A stretch of 64,000 nt of DNA. It comes from Acidobacteria bacterium Mor1 (GTDB taxonomy: Bacteria; Acidobacteriota; Polarisedimenticolia; Polarisedimenticolales; Polarisedimenticolaceae). The stretch covers positions 2,580,904 through 2,644,903 of the forward strand of contig CP011806.1 in NCBI GenBank assembly GCA_001664505.1, in the 5' to 3' direction. Under the pieces are notes generated by a model. The model made no database searches, was not told the origin of the DNA, and saw only the letters and a list, made by a program, of their open reading frames with translations. This document shows positions 16,696 to 24,370 of this stretch, piece by piece (within the stretch, counting starts at the first letter, position 1; every line of letters starts with the position of its first letter). Position numbers and translations under genes: made by a program.

Positions 16696-18297
16696 CTATT
16701 GGTTACATGCAGCCGAGACTCTCTCGATTCCTGCGCTATCTCCACCGTAGGTTCCGGCGCCGCACTCATTCGTGCCGCGCACCAAATAGAAGAAGCCTTG
16801 GCCCGGAGCGGGCACCTGGAAGTCGTCGAGTTCGGCAACGGCCAGGCTGGTCCCGATACAGATCTCGCCGCTCGTACCAACCGGCCCCGGGAGCGACCCC
16901 CTAAGCGCGTCGTATAGAGCGCCCGGGAGCGTGTTCCAGACAAACCCGTTGGCACTCTCCGCCCGCAGCTCCTTGACCTCTTGCGGAGGAGTCGGCGTGC
17001 CACCGACGCAGCTACCCGCCTCGCAGGTGTCGATCAGCGTGCATGCAAGGCCGTCGTCGCAGGTCGTCCCGTCGTCTGCCGGCAGGTCGGGCGGACAGCT
17101 CAACTGACCGGAGCATACTTCCTCGGCATCGCAGTCGGCGGTGGATGGCCGACAGACGGTCGTGCTGCCGAGTAGTTGGTCCGACGGGCAGAATGGCCCG
17201 ACGCCGGAGCACGTCTCGGGGCTGTCGCAGACTCCCGCGGCCTCACGACAGACATGTGTCGGTGGCTTGTACGGGTTTGGCGGACACAGCGGGCCGTTGC
17301 CTGGGCACGTCGCCGGGTCGTCGCAGTCCCCCGCGGCGCTTCGGCACTGGTAGGTTGGAGGCCGGAACCCGTCCGCGGGGCATGCTGCCGAGCTGCCGCT
17401 GCAAACCTCCGCGATATCGCATCCACCGGCGGCCGCGCCTCGGCAAACAGAGCCGGCAGCTGCGAAGCCGCAAGTAGCAGTACAGCACGCCCCGATGCAG
17501 TCGTCGCAGACGCCGTCCGTGTTGTTGTCGTCGCAGGTGGTCACTCGAATGCGGAACGCGTTGACCCGCAACGCGGTGTCGTCGTCGTCCCGAAGACGCC
17601 CCACGGCGAGACGGATGTCATCGACATCGGCCTCGGTCCACAGCCGGCGCCCCGGAGTGCCGGGGATTGCCGTGAGGCCGAAGTCGTTGTTCTCGGTGAT
17701 GTTGCCGAGCCCACCCAGCCTGTACTGGCAGTTTCCCGAAGTGCTGGTGAACACACCGCTGCGGATGGTCTGCTCGATGTTCGAGTCGATCGACGGAATC
17801 CGAAGCCGGACGCGGATCTCCCCTGTATCCGCCGACGTGCAGCTGGGACCCGCCGACGAGAAATTGTAGCGGCATTGAACATCCACCTCGACCCGTTTGA
17901 TCTTCTTCTTCGAGCCCAGCGTGAAGTTCTGGAAGTCATTGGCCTTCAACAGGCAGCGGCAATCCGGCGGGGCCCCCATCCCCGTCCCATCTCCGGGACA
18001 AGAACAGGCGTAGTCGCGGGTGCAGGCGCCGTTCCCACACTCTCTAGCTTGAAAATCTTGAATTGCATAGGGCGTAAAGCTGCCCTGGTTCGTGTCGCAG
18101 TCGTTGTCGCCGTTGGGGTTGCCGATCGCCTGCTGCTCGTTATCCCAGCCGCAGGCATCCAGAACCGATGTGGCGAAGAGATTGACCGTTTCTTCACACT
18201 GGGCGTGGACGTTCGCGATCGCGAGCAGTGCGCAGAGCACCCCCGTCACCGCAACGAACACACCTCGCTTCATCAACCGACTCCAAGCGTCCGTCAT
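16696..18297 (-). CDS. Secreted cysteine-rich protein with disintegrin-like tandem repeats
   Basis: 533 residues; the ATG at 18297 follows AGGAG by seven bases. Signal peptide to about residue 32 (VHA). Region 34-255 is beta-rich with scattered disulfide-type cysteines. Residues about 285-401 hold four tandem units (starting near 285, 318, 350 and 382) of the form CRxAAGxCDxxExCxGxxxxCP, which matches the spacing of the CR...CD..E.C.G.S..CP loop of ADAM/snake-venom disintegrin domains, and a fifth variant CDDGLACTLIDTC to about 430. The C-terminal domain (440-533) ends with FFYLVRGTNECGAGTYG. Probably a secreted or surface adhesive protein. It is divergent from the wHTH-FGE regulator. Confidence 0.8.
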   Translation of the reverse strand: MTDAWSRLMKRGVFVAVTGVLCALLAIANVHAQCEETVNLFATSVLDACGWDNEQQAIGNPNGDNDCDTNQGSFTPYAIQDFQARECGNGACTRDYACSCPGDGTGMGAPPDCRCLLKANDFQNFTLGSKKKIKRVEVDVQCRYNFSSAGPSCTSADTGEIRVRLRIPSIDSNIEQTIRSGVFTSTSGNCQYRLGGLGNITENNDFGLTAIPGTPGRRLWTEADVDDIRLAVGRLRDDDDTALRVNAFRIRVTTCDDNNTDGVCDDCIGACCTATCGFAAAGSVCRGAAAGGCDIAEVCSGSSAACPADGFRPPTYQCRSAAGDCDDPATCPGNGPLCPPNPYKPPTHVCREAAGVCDSPETCSGVGPFCPSDQLLGSTTVCRPSTADCDAEEVCSGQLSCPPDLPADDGTTCDDGLACTLIDTCEAGSCVGGTPTPPQEVKELRAESANGFVWNTLPGALYDALRGSLPGPVGTSGEICIGTSLAVAELDDFQVPAPGQGFFYLVRGTNECGAGTYGGDSAGIERVSAACNQ

Positions 18298-18439
18298 CGC
18301 TGTCTCCTATGTCACCAATTCGCACCCTTCCTGCATGTCCTGAGCAGGTGGCACCCGGCGACGAGCTGACGCCCGCCCCGTCGACGGAACCGAGGCCACG
18401 CTTTCGGCGTAGAATGCTCACAAGAACGAGACAGATCAC

Positions 18440-18470
18440 GTCAATTAGGGTCAATTCGATGAATTGACCC
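18440..18470. promoter_or_regulatory. Putative operator: GTCAATT direct repeats with inverted copy
   Basis: GTCAATT occurs at 18440-18446 and again at 18450-18456, exactly 10 bp apart, the geometry of OmpR-family winged-helix sites. The second copy is also one arm of a perfect 10-bp inverted repeat (GGGTCAATTC at 18448-18457, GAATTGACCC at 18461-18470, 3-bp centre). It lies between a possible -10 (TAGAAT, 18410-18415) and the regulator start at 18502, and within the region divergent to the disintegrin-like gene. No T-run follows, so it is not a terminator. The cognate protein is inferred to be the adjacent winged-helix fusion. Confidence 0.6.
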
Positions 18471-18501
18471 GGCTCCATTCCGCCAACGAGAGACTCCTGC
18501 A

Positions 18502-19827
18502 ATGCCGCGCTACCAGATCGGAGACCATCACGTTCTCGACTCATCGACTCATGCGTTGCAGCACCCCGCGGGCATTGCCCGACTTCAACCCCAGCTAGGC
18601 CGGCTGCTGGAGGTGCTTGCGGAGAACGCAACCGAGTTGGTGCGTCACGAGGAGTTGCGCCGGGCGCTCTGGTCCGACGAGACCCGAAGCGACAACGCGC
18701 TCAAATCCCACATTCACAACCTCCGCAAGCAACTGACCGAGGTGGGACTGCCGGAGGTCCTGCGTACGGTGCGGGGTGAGGGGTTCGTCCTGGAGGTCCC
18801 TTGCCGGGTTTTGCCGGTTCCGCCCGAAGAAGCCGAGGTCCCCGCGCTCCAAGCGCCACGGTGGAAGTGGGTCGCGACCCTGGCGATCGCCCTCGGGTTC
18901 GCTGGGTGGATCCTGCTGCATCCGCTGCTTACCGCCGGACCGATCGATCTCTCGGGACCCGACGGTTCAATCACTAGGGCGATCGACGGGATGCCCATGG
19001 TTCGCGTGCCGGGCGGTCCATTCGAAATCGGGCTGCAGCCCGAGGCCTTCGAGCGACTGCTCCTGCAGGCGAGGGACGAAGGGCTCACGGACCGGCAAGC
19101 CTGGGGGTTTCTGAATCCGGCGCGCTATCAAGGCCCCGAGCCGGTGACGCAGCCGATGATCGTCGAGACAGGTCCCTTCTGGATCGATGTCTACGAGGTG
19201 ACCAACGCGCAGTACGGTCTATTCCTGCAAGTAACCGGACACCGCAACCCGGAGCACTCCGAGGACCCGGCCCGCTACACGCTCTGGGAGAATCGCCAGC
19301 TCAAGGAGCCCGAACTTGCGCGACATCCGGTAGTCAACGTCTCGTTCCACGACGCGGAAGCCTACTGCCGCTGGGCCGGAGCCCGCCTGCCGTCGGAGTT
19401 CGAGTGGGAGAAGGCCGCCCGCGGGATCGACGGGCGGCTGTTCCCCTGGGGAGACGAGTGGGTTCCGGGAAGGGCGAACACGGGAGGCCGAAAAGGGAGC
19501 TCCATCGTCTCTGCCCAGGACGGCAAATATCCACGCACGACCCCGGTGGACTACTTCTCCGATGCCAGCAGTCCCTACGGGCTCGAGGGGATGGTCGGGA
19601 ACGTCTGGGAATGGACCTCCGACTGGTACGACCTCTACCGCACCCTACCGCCGGAACGAACCCGCGGCCCGACCGAGGGCAGGGTGCGCCGGGGCGGAGG
19701 CTGGACCGACATTCCCGCACGATGCAACACGACGTCGCGAGACATGGACCGGAGGATCGGTGAATATCGCGACACCATCATTGGCTTCCGCTGTGCGGCG
19801 ACAACGCCCCCCAAGGCAACTCGATAG
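18502..19827 (+). CDS. Membrane-anchored OmpR-type winged-helix regulator fused to an FGE/SUMF1-like domain
   Basis: 441 residues in three parts. Residues about 5-98 are a Trans_reg_C winged helix (LSDNALKSHIHNLRKQL-type recognition helix, then TVRGEGFVLEVP wing), as in CadC and ToxR. Residues 121-141 form one transmembrane helix. Residues about 155-435 are a formylglycine-generating-enzyme-like (SUMF1) domain: MVRVPGGPFEIG, FWIDVYEVTNAQY, PVVNVSFHDAEAYCRWAGARLPSEFEWEKAARG, FPWGDEW, GLEGMVGNVWEWTSDWY, RRGGGWTDIPARC, IGFRCA. Only one cysteine occurs where genuine FGEs carry their catalytic pair, so it may bind ligand rather than oxidise Cys. Probably a one-component transmembrane sensor-regulator. 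Confidence 0.85.
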   Translation: MPRYQIGDHHVLDSSTHALQHPAGIARLQPQLGRLLEVLAENATELVRHEELRRALWSDETRSDNALKSHIHNLRKQLTEVGLPEVLRTVRGEGFVLEVPCRVLPVPPEEAEVPALQAPRWKWVATLAIALGFAGWILLHPLLTAGPIDLSGPDGSITRAIDGMPMVRVPGGPFEIGLQPEAFERLLLQARDEGLTDRQAWGFLNPARYQGPEPVTQPMIVETGPFWIDVYEVTNAQYGLFLQVTGHRNPEHSEDPARYTLWENRQLKEPELARHPVVNVSFHDAEAYCRWAGARLPSEFEWEKAARGIDGRLFPWGDEWVPGRANTGGRKGSSIVSAQDGKYPRTTPVDYFSDASSPYGLEGMVGNVWEWTSDWYDLYRTLPPERTRGPTEGRVRRGGGWTDIPARCNTTSRDMDRRIGEYRDTIIGFRCAATTPPKATR

Positions 19828-19852
19828 CTACGTCGGCGAATGCCGGACTTCG

Positions 19853-19883
19853 AAGGCCCGCCGCACCGACCGCGGCGGGCCTT
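19853..19883. terminator. Bidirectional hairpin terminator between convergent genes
   Basis: Perfect 12-bp stem (AAGGCCCGCCGC at 19853-19864, GCGGCGGGCCTT at 19872-19883) with a 7-nt loop. T-tracts on both sides are short, but the position between convergent genes supports a terminator role. Confidence 0.65.
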
Positions 19884-19921
19884 CCTCGTGGGGCTTACTC
19901 CTCGGCCTACCCGTGACCCGG

Positions 19922-22054
19922 CTAAAGCCGACTGAGACTGCAGGAACTGAGGAACTCGCAAAAAGGATTGACCGCGAACTCGGCGTGGTCGCTCCGCCCT
20001 CCGTCTCCGGTCCAGACCTGCAGGTGTGTGGCAGACCGCGGGATCCGGATGGTCGCCGAGGTCGAGGATTGCTGGAAGATCCCGGTTTCCATGTAGGTCT
20101 CTCCGTCGTCGTCGGAGTAGAGCAGCGTGTGCACCAGGCTCGAGAGGAAGTCCCGGTCGGTCGCTGACCAGGTCGCCACGTACTCGATCCACTGCGGATC
20201 GACCGCCTGCCTGGTCAACACCAGCGAATCCCCGATCACGGGCGCGCTCGAGCTCAGGCGGCGGCTATCGAGCAGGTTCGCCCCGTCGTAGAGCCGGATC
20301 TCCGAGAGCCCGGCCGGAGCCTCGAGGGCGTAGACGAAGGAACCGTCGAAACCGGCGAAGGGAGCCTCCGCCTGCTTGAAGTTGACGTCGAAGCGGTATT
20401 CCTCGAGGAGGCTGCCAAAGAAGTCCCGCAGTTCGATCCGGTAGGAACCGGGCGCCTCGGGTGCCTTGATGTCGCCGGTGCGGTGATAGATCGGGGCGAG
20501 CGAGCCCTTCGGCGCCTGAAGCAGCCCCTTCTCGACCGCCCCCGAGACGATCACCAGCTCCGGGTCGATCCTGGGCTTGCTCCACTCGGTAAGGATGTTC
20601 CACCAGGTGCACTGGTTGGAGAAGTGGTTCACCTCCTGGCCGGCAGGCGCCAGGCCGTGAGCCATGATGTCCGTGGCGGCGTCAAGGAAGTCCACCCGCT
20701 TGAGATCGTCCGGCAATCCCTGATCGTCGATCACCTGCACGCCGTAGGACACGCCGGCGAACTGGTTGTGGTAGTTCAGATTGCAGTCGGCGGCCATCTC
20801 GGCGTCGGCCCAGGTGCCGCGCCGGGACATGTGCGCCAACTCGTGGGCGATGGTGTCCGCCTCCGAGCGCCTTCGCCGCTGGTACTCGCCGATGATGTCC
20901 CAGGTCAACCCCAGGGGCTGAGACTTGACCGACGCGAACTCCTTGCTCTGGGTCGCCCCCAGCCATTCCGACAGGTAGTTGGCCCGGAACAGCGGTTCTT
21001 CCATGTAATAGATCGCCTTGTCGATCTTGCCCAGAGCGCCGGCTAGCTGCGCCCGCTGGCGAATGGCGTGGCGCGAAGGGTTTCCGATGACCGACAGGTC
21101 CAGGGTCGCACCCGAGATATGAAGCTGCCGAAAGGCCTCCTGGTGCGGCAAGGGGAAAGCGGACTGGATCTTCTTGCGGGCGTAGCCGACCGCCTCCAGG
21201 CCGCGATACCAGAGATCCTTCCGGCGTTGATCCGCACTGGCGCCTGACGGCGGCACCTGCTTGGGGTCGAGTACCGGGTAGACCACGGTGCGAGGCATGC
21301 GGGTGTTCACGACCTGGACCTTGACCACCACCTTGTAGCCCAGAGGGGCGCCCCAGCCGTTGTGCTTCGACGGGTCGTACTGCCGCACCTCGGTCTCGTA
21401 GCTGTAGGCTCCCGGCCCGCCGGGGAAGCGGTAGCTGTTGAGGGCGACCGATTGATCCTCGACGGGGAACTCGATGAACTCGTCGACCCGCAGATCCTGC
21501 TCGGTACAGGGGCCGCCGACGTTGGTCGGAAAGTACGCCCAACGTATCTGTCCGGCGGTGGTGCGGCTCGGGTTGTACTGGTAGAGCACGTTGCCGCCGG
21601 CGTCCTTGATCTTGGTGTGCAGGGTCGCCTGGGTGCGGCCCGTACCCGAGCGGCTCCACACCTCGAAGGCAATGTTCTCCCGCTCACCCGACAGATGCGC
21701 GGGGTCGGGGATCGGTGTCGCGCCGATCAGAAACGTCGCCCGATTGGCTACCAGCGGAATCTCCGCTTCGAGGATCACCGGCCCCTGAGGCGCGTCGTTG
21801 AACACCAGCTGGTGGCCGAGTTCGATCGCCAGCCGGTCGCCGACGTTGTCCGGCGCCCCGAAGAACGTCGGGCTGACCTGGACCGCTCCCTGGGTCGGCT
21901 GGGACCAGGCCATGAATCCACCGCAGGCAACGTCGTCGGAACCGCCGCCGGGACCGGCTCCGCCGATCGGCTCGAACTGGGCCGCCACGCTGGACGCGGT
22001 GAGAAGTGCGCAGCAGATCGCTGCGTGAATCGAGAATCTTCGAATCCGGGTCAT
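19922..22054 (-). CDS. Secreted putative zinc peptidase (HELAH), family not recognised
   Basis: 710 residues; ATG 22054 follows a perfect AGGAGG by six bases. Signal peptide to about residue 25 (SVAA). A beta-rich region (about 30-270) precedes a helical part containing HELAH (His404-His408), preceded by RRRRSEADTIA and followed by ADAEMAADCN, where Glu or Asp could supply the third zinc ligand. The C-terminal third looks like Ig-type beta domains (GSYRIELRDFFGS, SEIRLYDGANLLDS). I do not recognise the overall family; a zincin fold is inferred from HExxH plus the helical context. It is transcribed towards the convergent wHTH-FGE gene. Confidence 0.7.
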   Translation of the reverse strand: MTRIRRFSIHAAICCALLTASSVAAQFEPIGGAGPGGGSDDVACGGFMAWSQPTQGAVQVSPTFFGAPDNVGDRLAIELGHQLVFNDAPQGPVILEAEIPLVANRATFLIGATPIPDPAHLSGERENIAFEVWSRSGTGRTQATLHTKIKDAGGNVLYQYNPSRTTAGQIRWAYFPTNVGGPCTEQDLRVDEFIEFPVEDQSVALNSYRFPGGPGAYSYETEVRQYDPSKHNGWGAPLGYKVVVKVQVVNTRMPRTVVYPVLDPKQVPPSGASADQRRKDLWYRGLEAVGYARKKIQSAFPLPHQEAFRQLHISGATLDLSVIGNPSRHAIRQRAQLAGALGKIDKAIYYMEEPLFRANYLSEWLGATQSKEFASVKSQPLGLTWDIIGEYQRRRRSEADTIAHELAHMSRRGTWADAEMAADCNLNYHNQFAGVSYGVQVIDDQGLPDDLKRVDFLDAATDIMAHGLAPAGQEVNHFSNQCTWWNILTEWSKPRIDPELVIVSGAVEKGLLQAPKGSLAPIYHRTGDIKAPEAPGSYRIELRDFFGSLLEEYRFDVNFKQAEAPFAGFDGSFVYALEAPAGLSEIRLYDGANLLDSRRLSSSAPVIGDSLVLTRQAVDPQWIEYVATWSATDRDFLSSLVHTLLYSDDDGETYMETGIFQQSSTSATIRIPRSATHLQVWTGDGGRSDHAEFAVNPFCEFLSSCSLSRL

Positions 22055-22147
22055 CCCGTACCTCCTGGAGCCCGATGCTGTGACACCTGGAGGGAAGGTA
22101 GCGGGAATGTGCGGACAAGCCCGTCAAGCGAAGCTCAAACTTGGATC

Positions 22148-22173
22148 AAAAAAAGCGCCGGGGCAACGGGCGC
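22148..22173 (-). terminator. Intrinsic terminator at the end of the Sel1-bestrophin operon
   Basis: On the minus strand a GC stem (GCGCC / GGCGC, 5 bp with a 9-nt loop) is followed by seven T residues (22154-22148). It lies immediately downstream of the stop at 22176. Confidence 0.65.
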
Positions 22174-22175
22174 CG

Positions 22176-22658
22176 TCAACGGCGGCCGAGATCGCATTGG
22201 ATCAGAAGCGCTTCGCCTTCGTCGCGCGAGTCCTCGACGATCTCGTTTGACGACAGCAGGAGCTCCAGATGCCGACGGGCGACCATCTTCTTGCCGAGCC
22301 CAAGGGAAATCTTGGCAATCTGCAGGTGGGACTCAACCTCGCCCATCGACACCGCGCGCCGGAACCACCACAGAGCTCGATGGGTTTCGCCCCGATCCCG
22401 CGTGATGCATCCGATGTTGTGGGCGGCGACCGCATCCAAGGCGTCGCGATGAGCGCGTCGGTACCAGTAGAGCGCCCGCGCTTCATTCCTCAGGGTGCCC
22501 TCTCCGTCGTCGTAGAACTGAGCCAGCACCCGGAAGGCGCGGACGTCGCCGGCATTCGCCGCTTCCAGGAACAACGAAAAAGCGCTACTCAGCCGGCCTC
22601 GGGACCAGGCATCTTCTGCTCGTGCGTAGAGGCCCTTGCCTGCATTCTGCTTCGACAT
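22176..22658 (-). CDS. Sel1-repeat (TPR-like) protein
   Basis: 160 residues, no signal peptide or membrane segment. Three or so Sel1-type helical repeats can be seen (about 10-125: AFSLFLEAANAGDVRAFRVLAQFYDDGEG, ARALYWYRRAHRDAL, ALWWFRRAVSMGEVESHLQIAKISLG). Sel1 repeats mediate protein-protein contacts. Start at 22658 is preceded by a purine-rich GGGAGGGGCGAGG. It is the last gene of the leftward operon, 21 nt after the bestrophin gene. Confidence 0.7.
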   Translation of the reverse strand: MSKQNAGKGLYARAEDAWSRGRLSSAFSLFLEAANAGDVRAFRVLAQFYDDGEGTLRNEARALYWYRRAHRDALDAVAAHNIGCITRDRGETHRALWWFRRAVSMGEVESHLQIAKISLGLGKKMVARRHLELLLSSNEIVEDSRDEGEALLIQCDLGRR

Positions 22659-22679
22659 GAGACCTCGCCCCTCCCGCTG

Positions 22680-23714
22680 CTACATCAGCACGCCGTTCTT
22701 GGCGGGGACCGCCGCCGGCAGGTCGTCTTCACCGAGCATCTGCCGCAGGTCGATCTCGATGGTCCGGCAGAGTGACATCATGGGGATGTCGTTGGCCATG
22801 CCCTGGAAGGGGTTTTCGGTGTAGTCGCCCACCACTTCCATCATCACGTAGACCCAGCCGATCAACACGGCGATGGGTACCGAGAGCGCAAAGCCCCAAT
22901 CCCCGACGGCCATCAACTCCGGGATGATGCTGAAGGGAAAGAGCAGCAGGAAGATCGCCACGAAGTAGCGGCTCATGTTGGCGTACTGCCGGGGCAGCGG
23001 GAACTTCTTGATCCGTTCGTTCTTGCCCTGGAGCTCGTAGAAGGTGCGCAGCACGCCGGTCATCTGCACGTGCCGGAAGTCATCGACCAGCCCTTCTTCC
23101 CGCAGCCGAGCCAGGTCACGGGATTGCTCGTTGACGATCTGGGTGGCCGTATTGACCGCCGCGATCAACCGGTCATGCTCCTCGGGGGGCAGGAACTCCT
23201 TCAGCTCGTTGCGGGTGATCTCGTCGTCGAGCAGGCCTAGACCGAACTTACGCTGGTAGTACTTGGCCGTGCGCTCGGTGTGCCCGCCCTGGCTCGCGTG
23301 CTCCCAGGGAGAAGCGACGAGCAGCTGGCTGCGGTGAGCGTAGAGCCAGGCGATGTGGCGGTAGATCAGCCGTCGCTTGATGCCCTGCAGTTCCTCGGCG
23401 GACCGCTTCACCTCGGCGATGCGATTACCGATGAAACCGTCGACCATCATGCCCCAACTACGGCTGTCGTTGACGATGCCGCCCCAGATCTTGCGCGCCT
23501 CCCACATCCGGTCGTAGGCCTGGTTGTTCTTGAAGCCGACGAAGAAGGCCACCGCCGTACCGATGACCGACACCGGCAGCCAGGGAATACGGACCTCAAT
23601 GATCTCGAAGTAGTACAGCGCGGCGACCCCGGCCATCATCAGGGCGAGCCAGATGATGTGATGGAGGGTCCACCGGAAGAGATCGACGACTCGGATGCCC
23701 TTGGTAACGATCAT
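22680..23714 (-). CDS. Bestrophin-family ion channel
   Basis: 344 residues. N-terminal membrane helices (WLALMMAGVAALYYF, then PWLPVSVIGTAVAFFVGFK) precede the family hallmark FKNNQAYDRMWEARKIWGGIVNDSR (about residues 60-85), and a second hydrophobic pair occurs near 235-275 (FLLLFPFSIIPELM, FALSVPIAVLIGWVYVMMEVVG). The late ENPFQGMANDIPM segment is also typical. Bacterial bestrophins form pentameric cation or anion channels in the inner membrane. It is located between a GST and a Sel1 protein in the lysine-biosynthesis operon; no functional link to those is evident. Confidence 0.88.
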   Translation of the reverse strand: MIVTKGIRVVDLFRWTLHHIIWLALMMAGVAALYYFEIIEVRIPWLPVSVIGTAVAFFVGFKNNQAYDRMWEARKIWGGIVNDSRSWGMMVDGFIGNRIAEVKRSAEELQGIKRRLIYRHIAWLYAHRSQLLVASPWEHASQGGHTERTAKYYQRKFGLGLLDDEITRNELKEFLPPEEHDRLIAAVNTATQIVNEQSRDLARLREEGLVDDFRHVQMTGVLRTFYELQGKNERIKKFPLPRQYANMSRYFVAIFLLLFPFSIIPELMAVGDWGFALSVPIAVLIGWVYVMMEVVGDYTENPFQGMANDIPMMSLCRTIEIDLRQMLGEDDLPAAVPAKNGVLM

Positions 23715-23740
23715 GACAGTGGGTCTCGACGATCAGCGCG

Positions 23741-24358
23741 TTACATCAGCGGATGCCAGGGCTCCAGGAACTTCTCGAGCTTGGGATAGCGTCCCGGCTC
23801 GACGGCGTAGACCTCGCGGAAGCGCTTGAACAGCCCGACCCGATCGATCAGCGCCTCTCCGGGCATGGCGTAGGCCAGCCACATCGCCATGCGCAGATCA
23901 CAGATGGCGTCGTCGGGGCCCTCGGCGAAGTGGCCGCGGAGACTCAACTCCTGCTCGAAGTTGGCCAGGGAGCCGTGAAACGCGGCCAGCGCCGTAGCGT
24001 CCAGCTCCTCGACCCGCTTGATCGCGAAGAGGAACGGCGGCAGCCAGTGGCGGCCGATCTCGGCGTTGAGCCGCTTGTGCCACTCCTCGCAGCGCTTGCG
24101 GTTGGCCCGATCCTTGGGGAACAGCCGCGGGGTGTCGCTGTAGTTGGCGTCGAGGTACTGCAGGATCGCCTCGCTGTCATTGAGCCGGATGCCCCGGTCC
24201 TCGATGGCCGGGGTCAGCTCCTGGCCGCTACTCTCGACCACGTTGCTGCGATCGGCGGGGTCGACCCGCTCGGTCTTGTAGGGGATGCCCTTGAAGTTGA
24301 GAGCCAGCACCACCTTGAGGTTGTTGGGCGAAGGGCTCAGCTCGAACAGTTTCAGCAC
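23741..24358 (-). CDS. Glutathione S-transferase family protein
   Basis: 205 residues. The thioredoxin-like N-terminal domain (about 1-78: MLKLFELSPSPNNLKVVLALNFKGIPY) has Ser residues where other classes have Tyr or Cys, and contains LTPAIEDRGIRLNDSEAILQYLD, the gamma-Glu-binding strand and loop. A helical C-terminal domain follows. It is 12 nt downstream of the lysine-biosynthesis fusion gene and 26 nt before the bestrophin gene, so it is co-transcribed. Substrate unknown. Confidence 0.8.
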   Translation of the reverse strand: MLKLFELSPSPNNLKVVLALNFKGIPYKTERVDPADRSNVVESSGQELTPAIEDRGIRLNDSEAILQYLDANYSDTPRLFPKDRANRKRCEEWHKRLNAEIGRHWLPPFLFAIKRVEELDATALAAFHGSLANFEQELSLRGHFAEGPDDAICDLRMAMWLAYAMPGEALIDRVGLFKRFREVYAVEPGRYPKLEKFLEPWHPLM

Positions 24359-24370
24359 GAGGTTCTCCGG

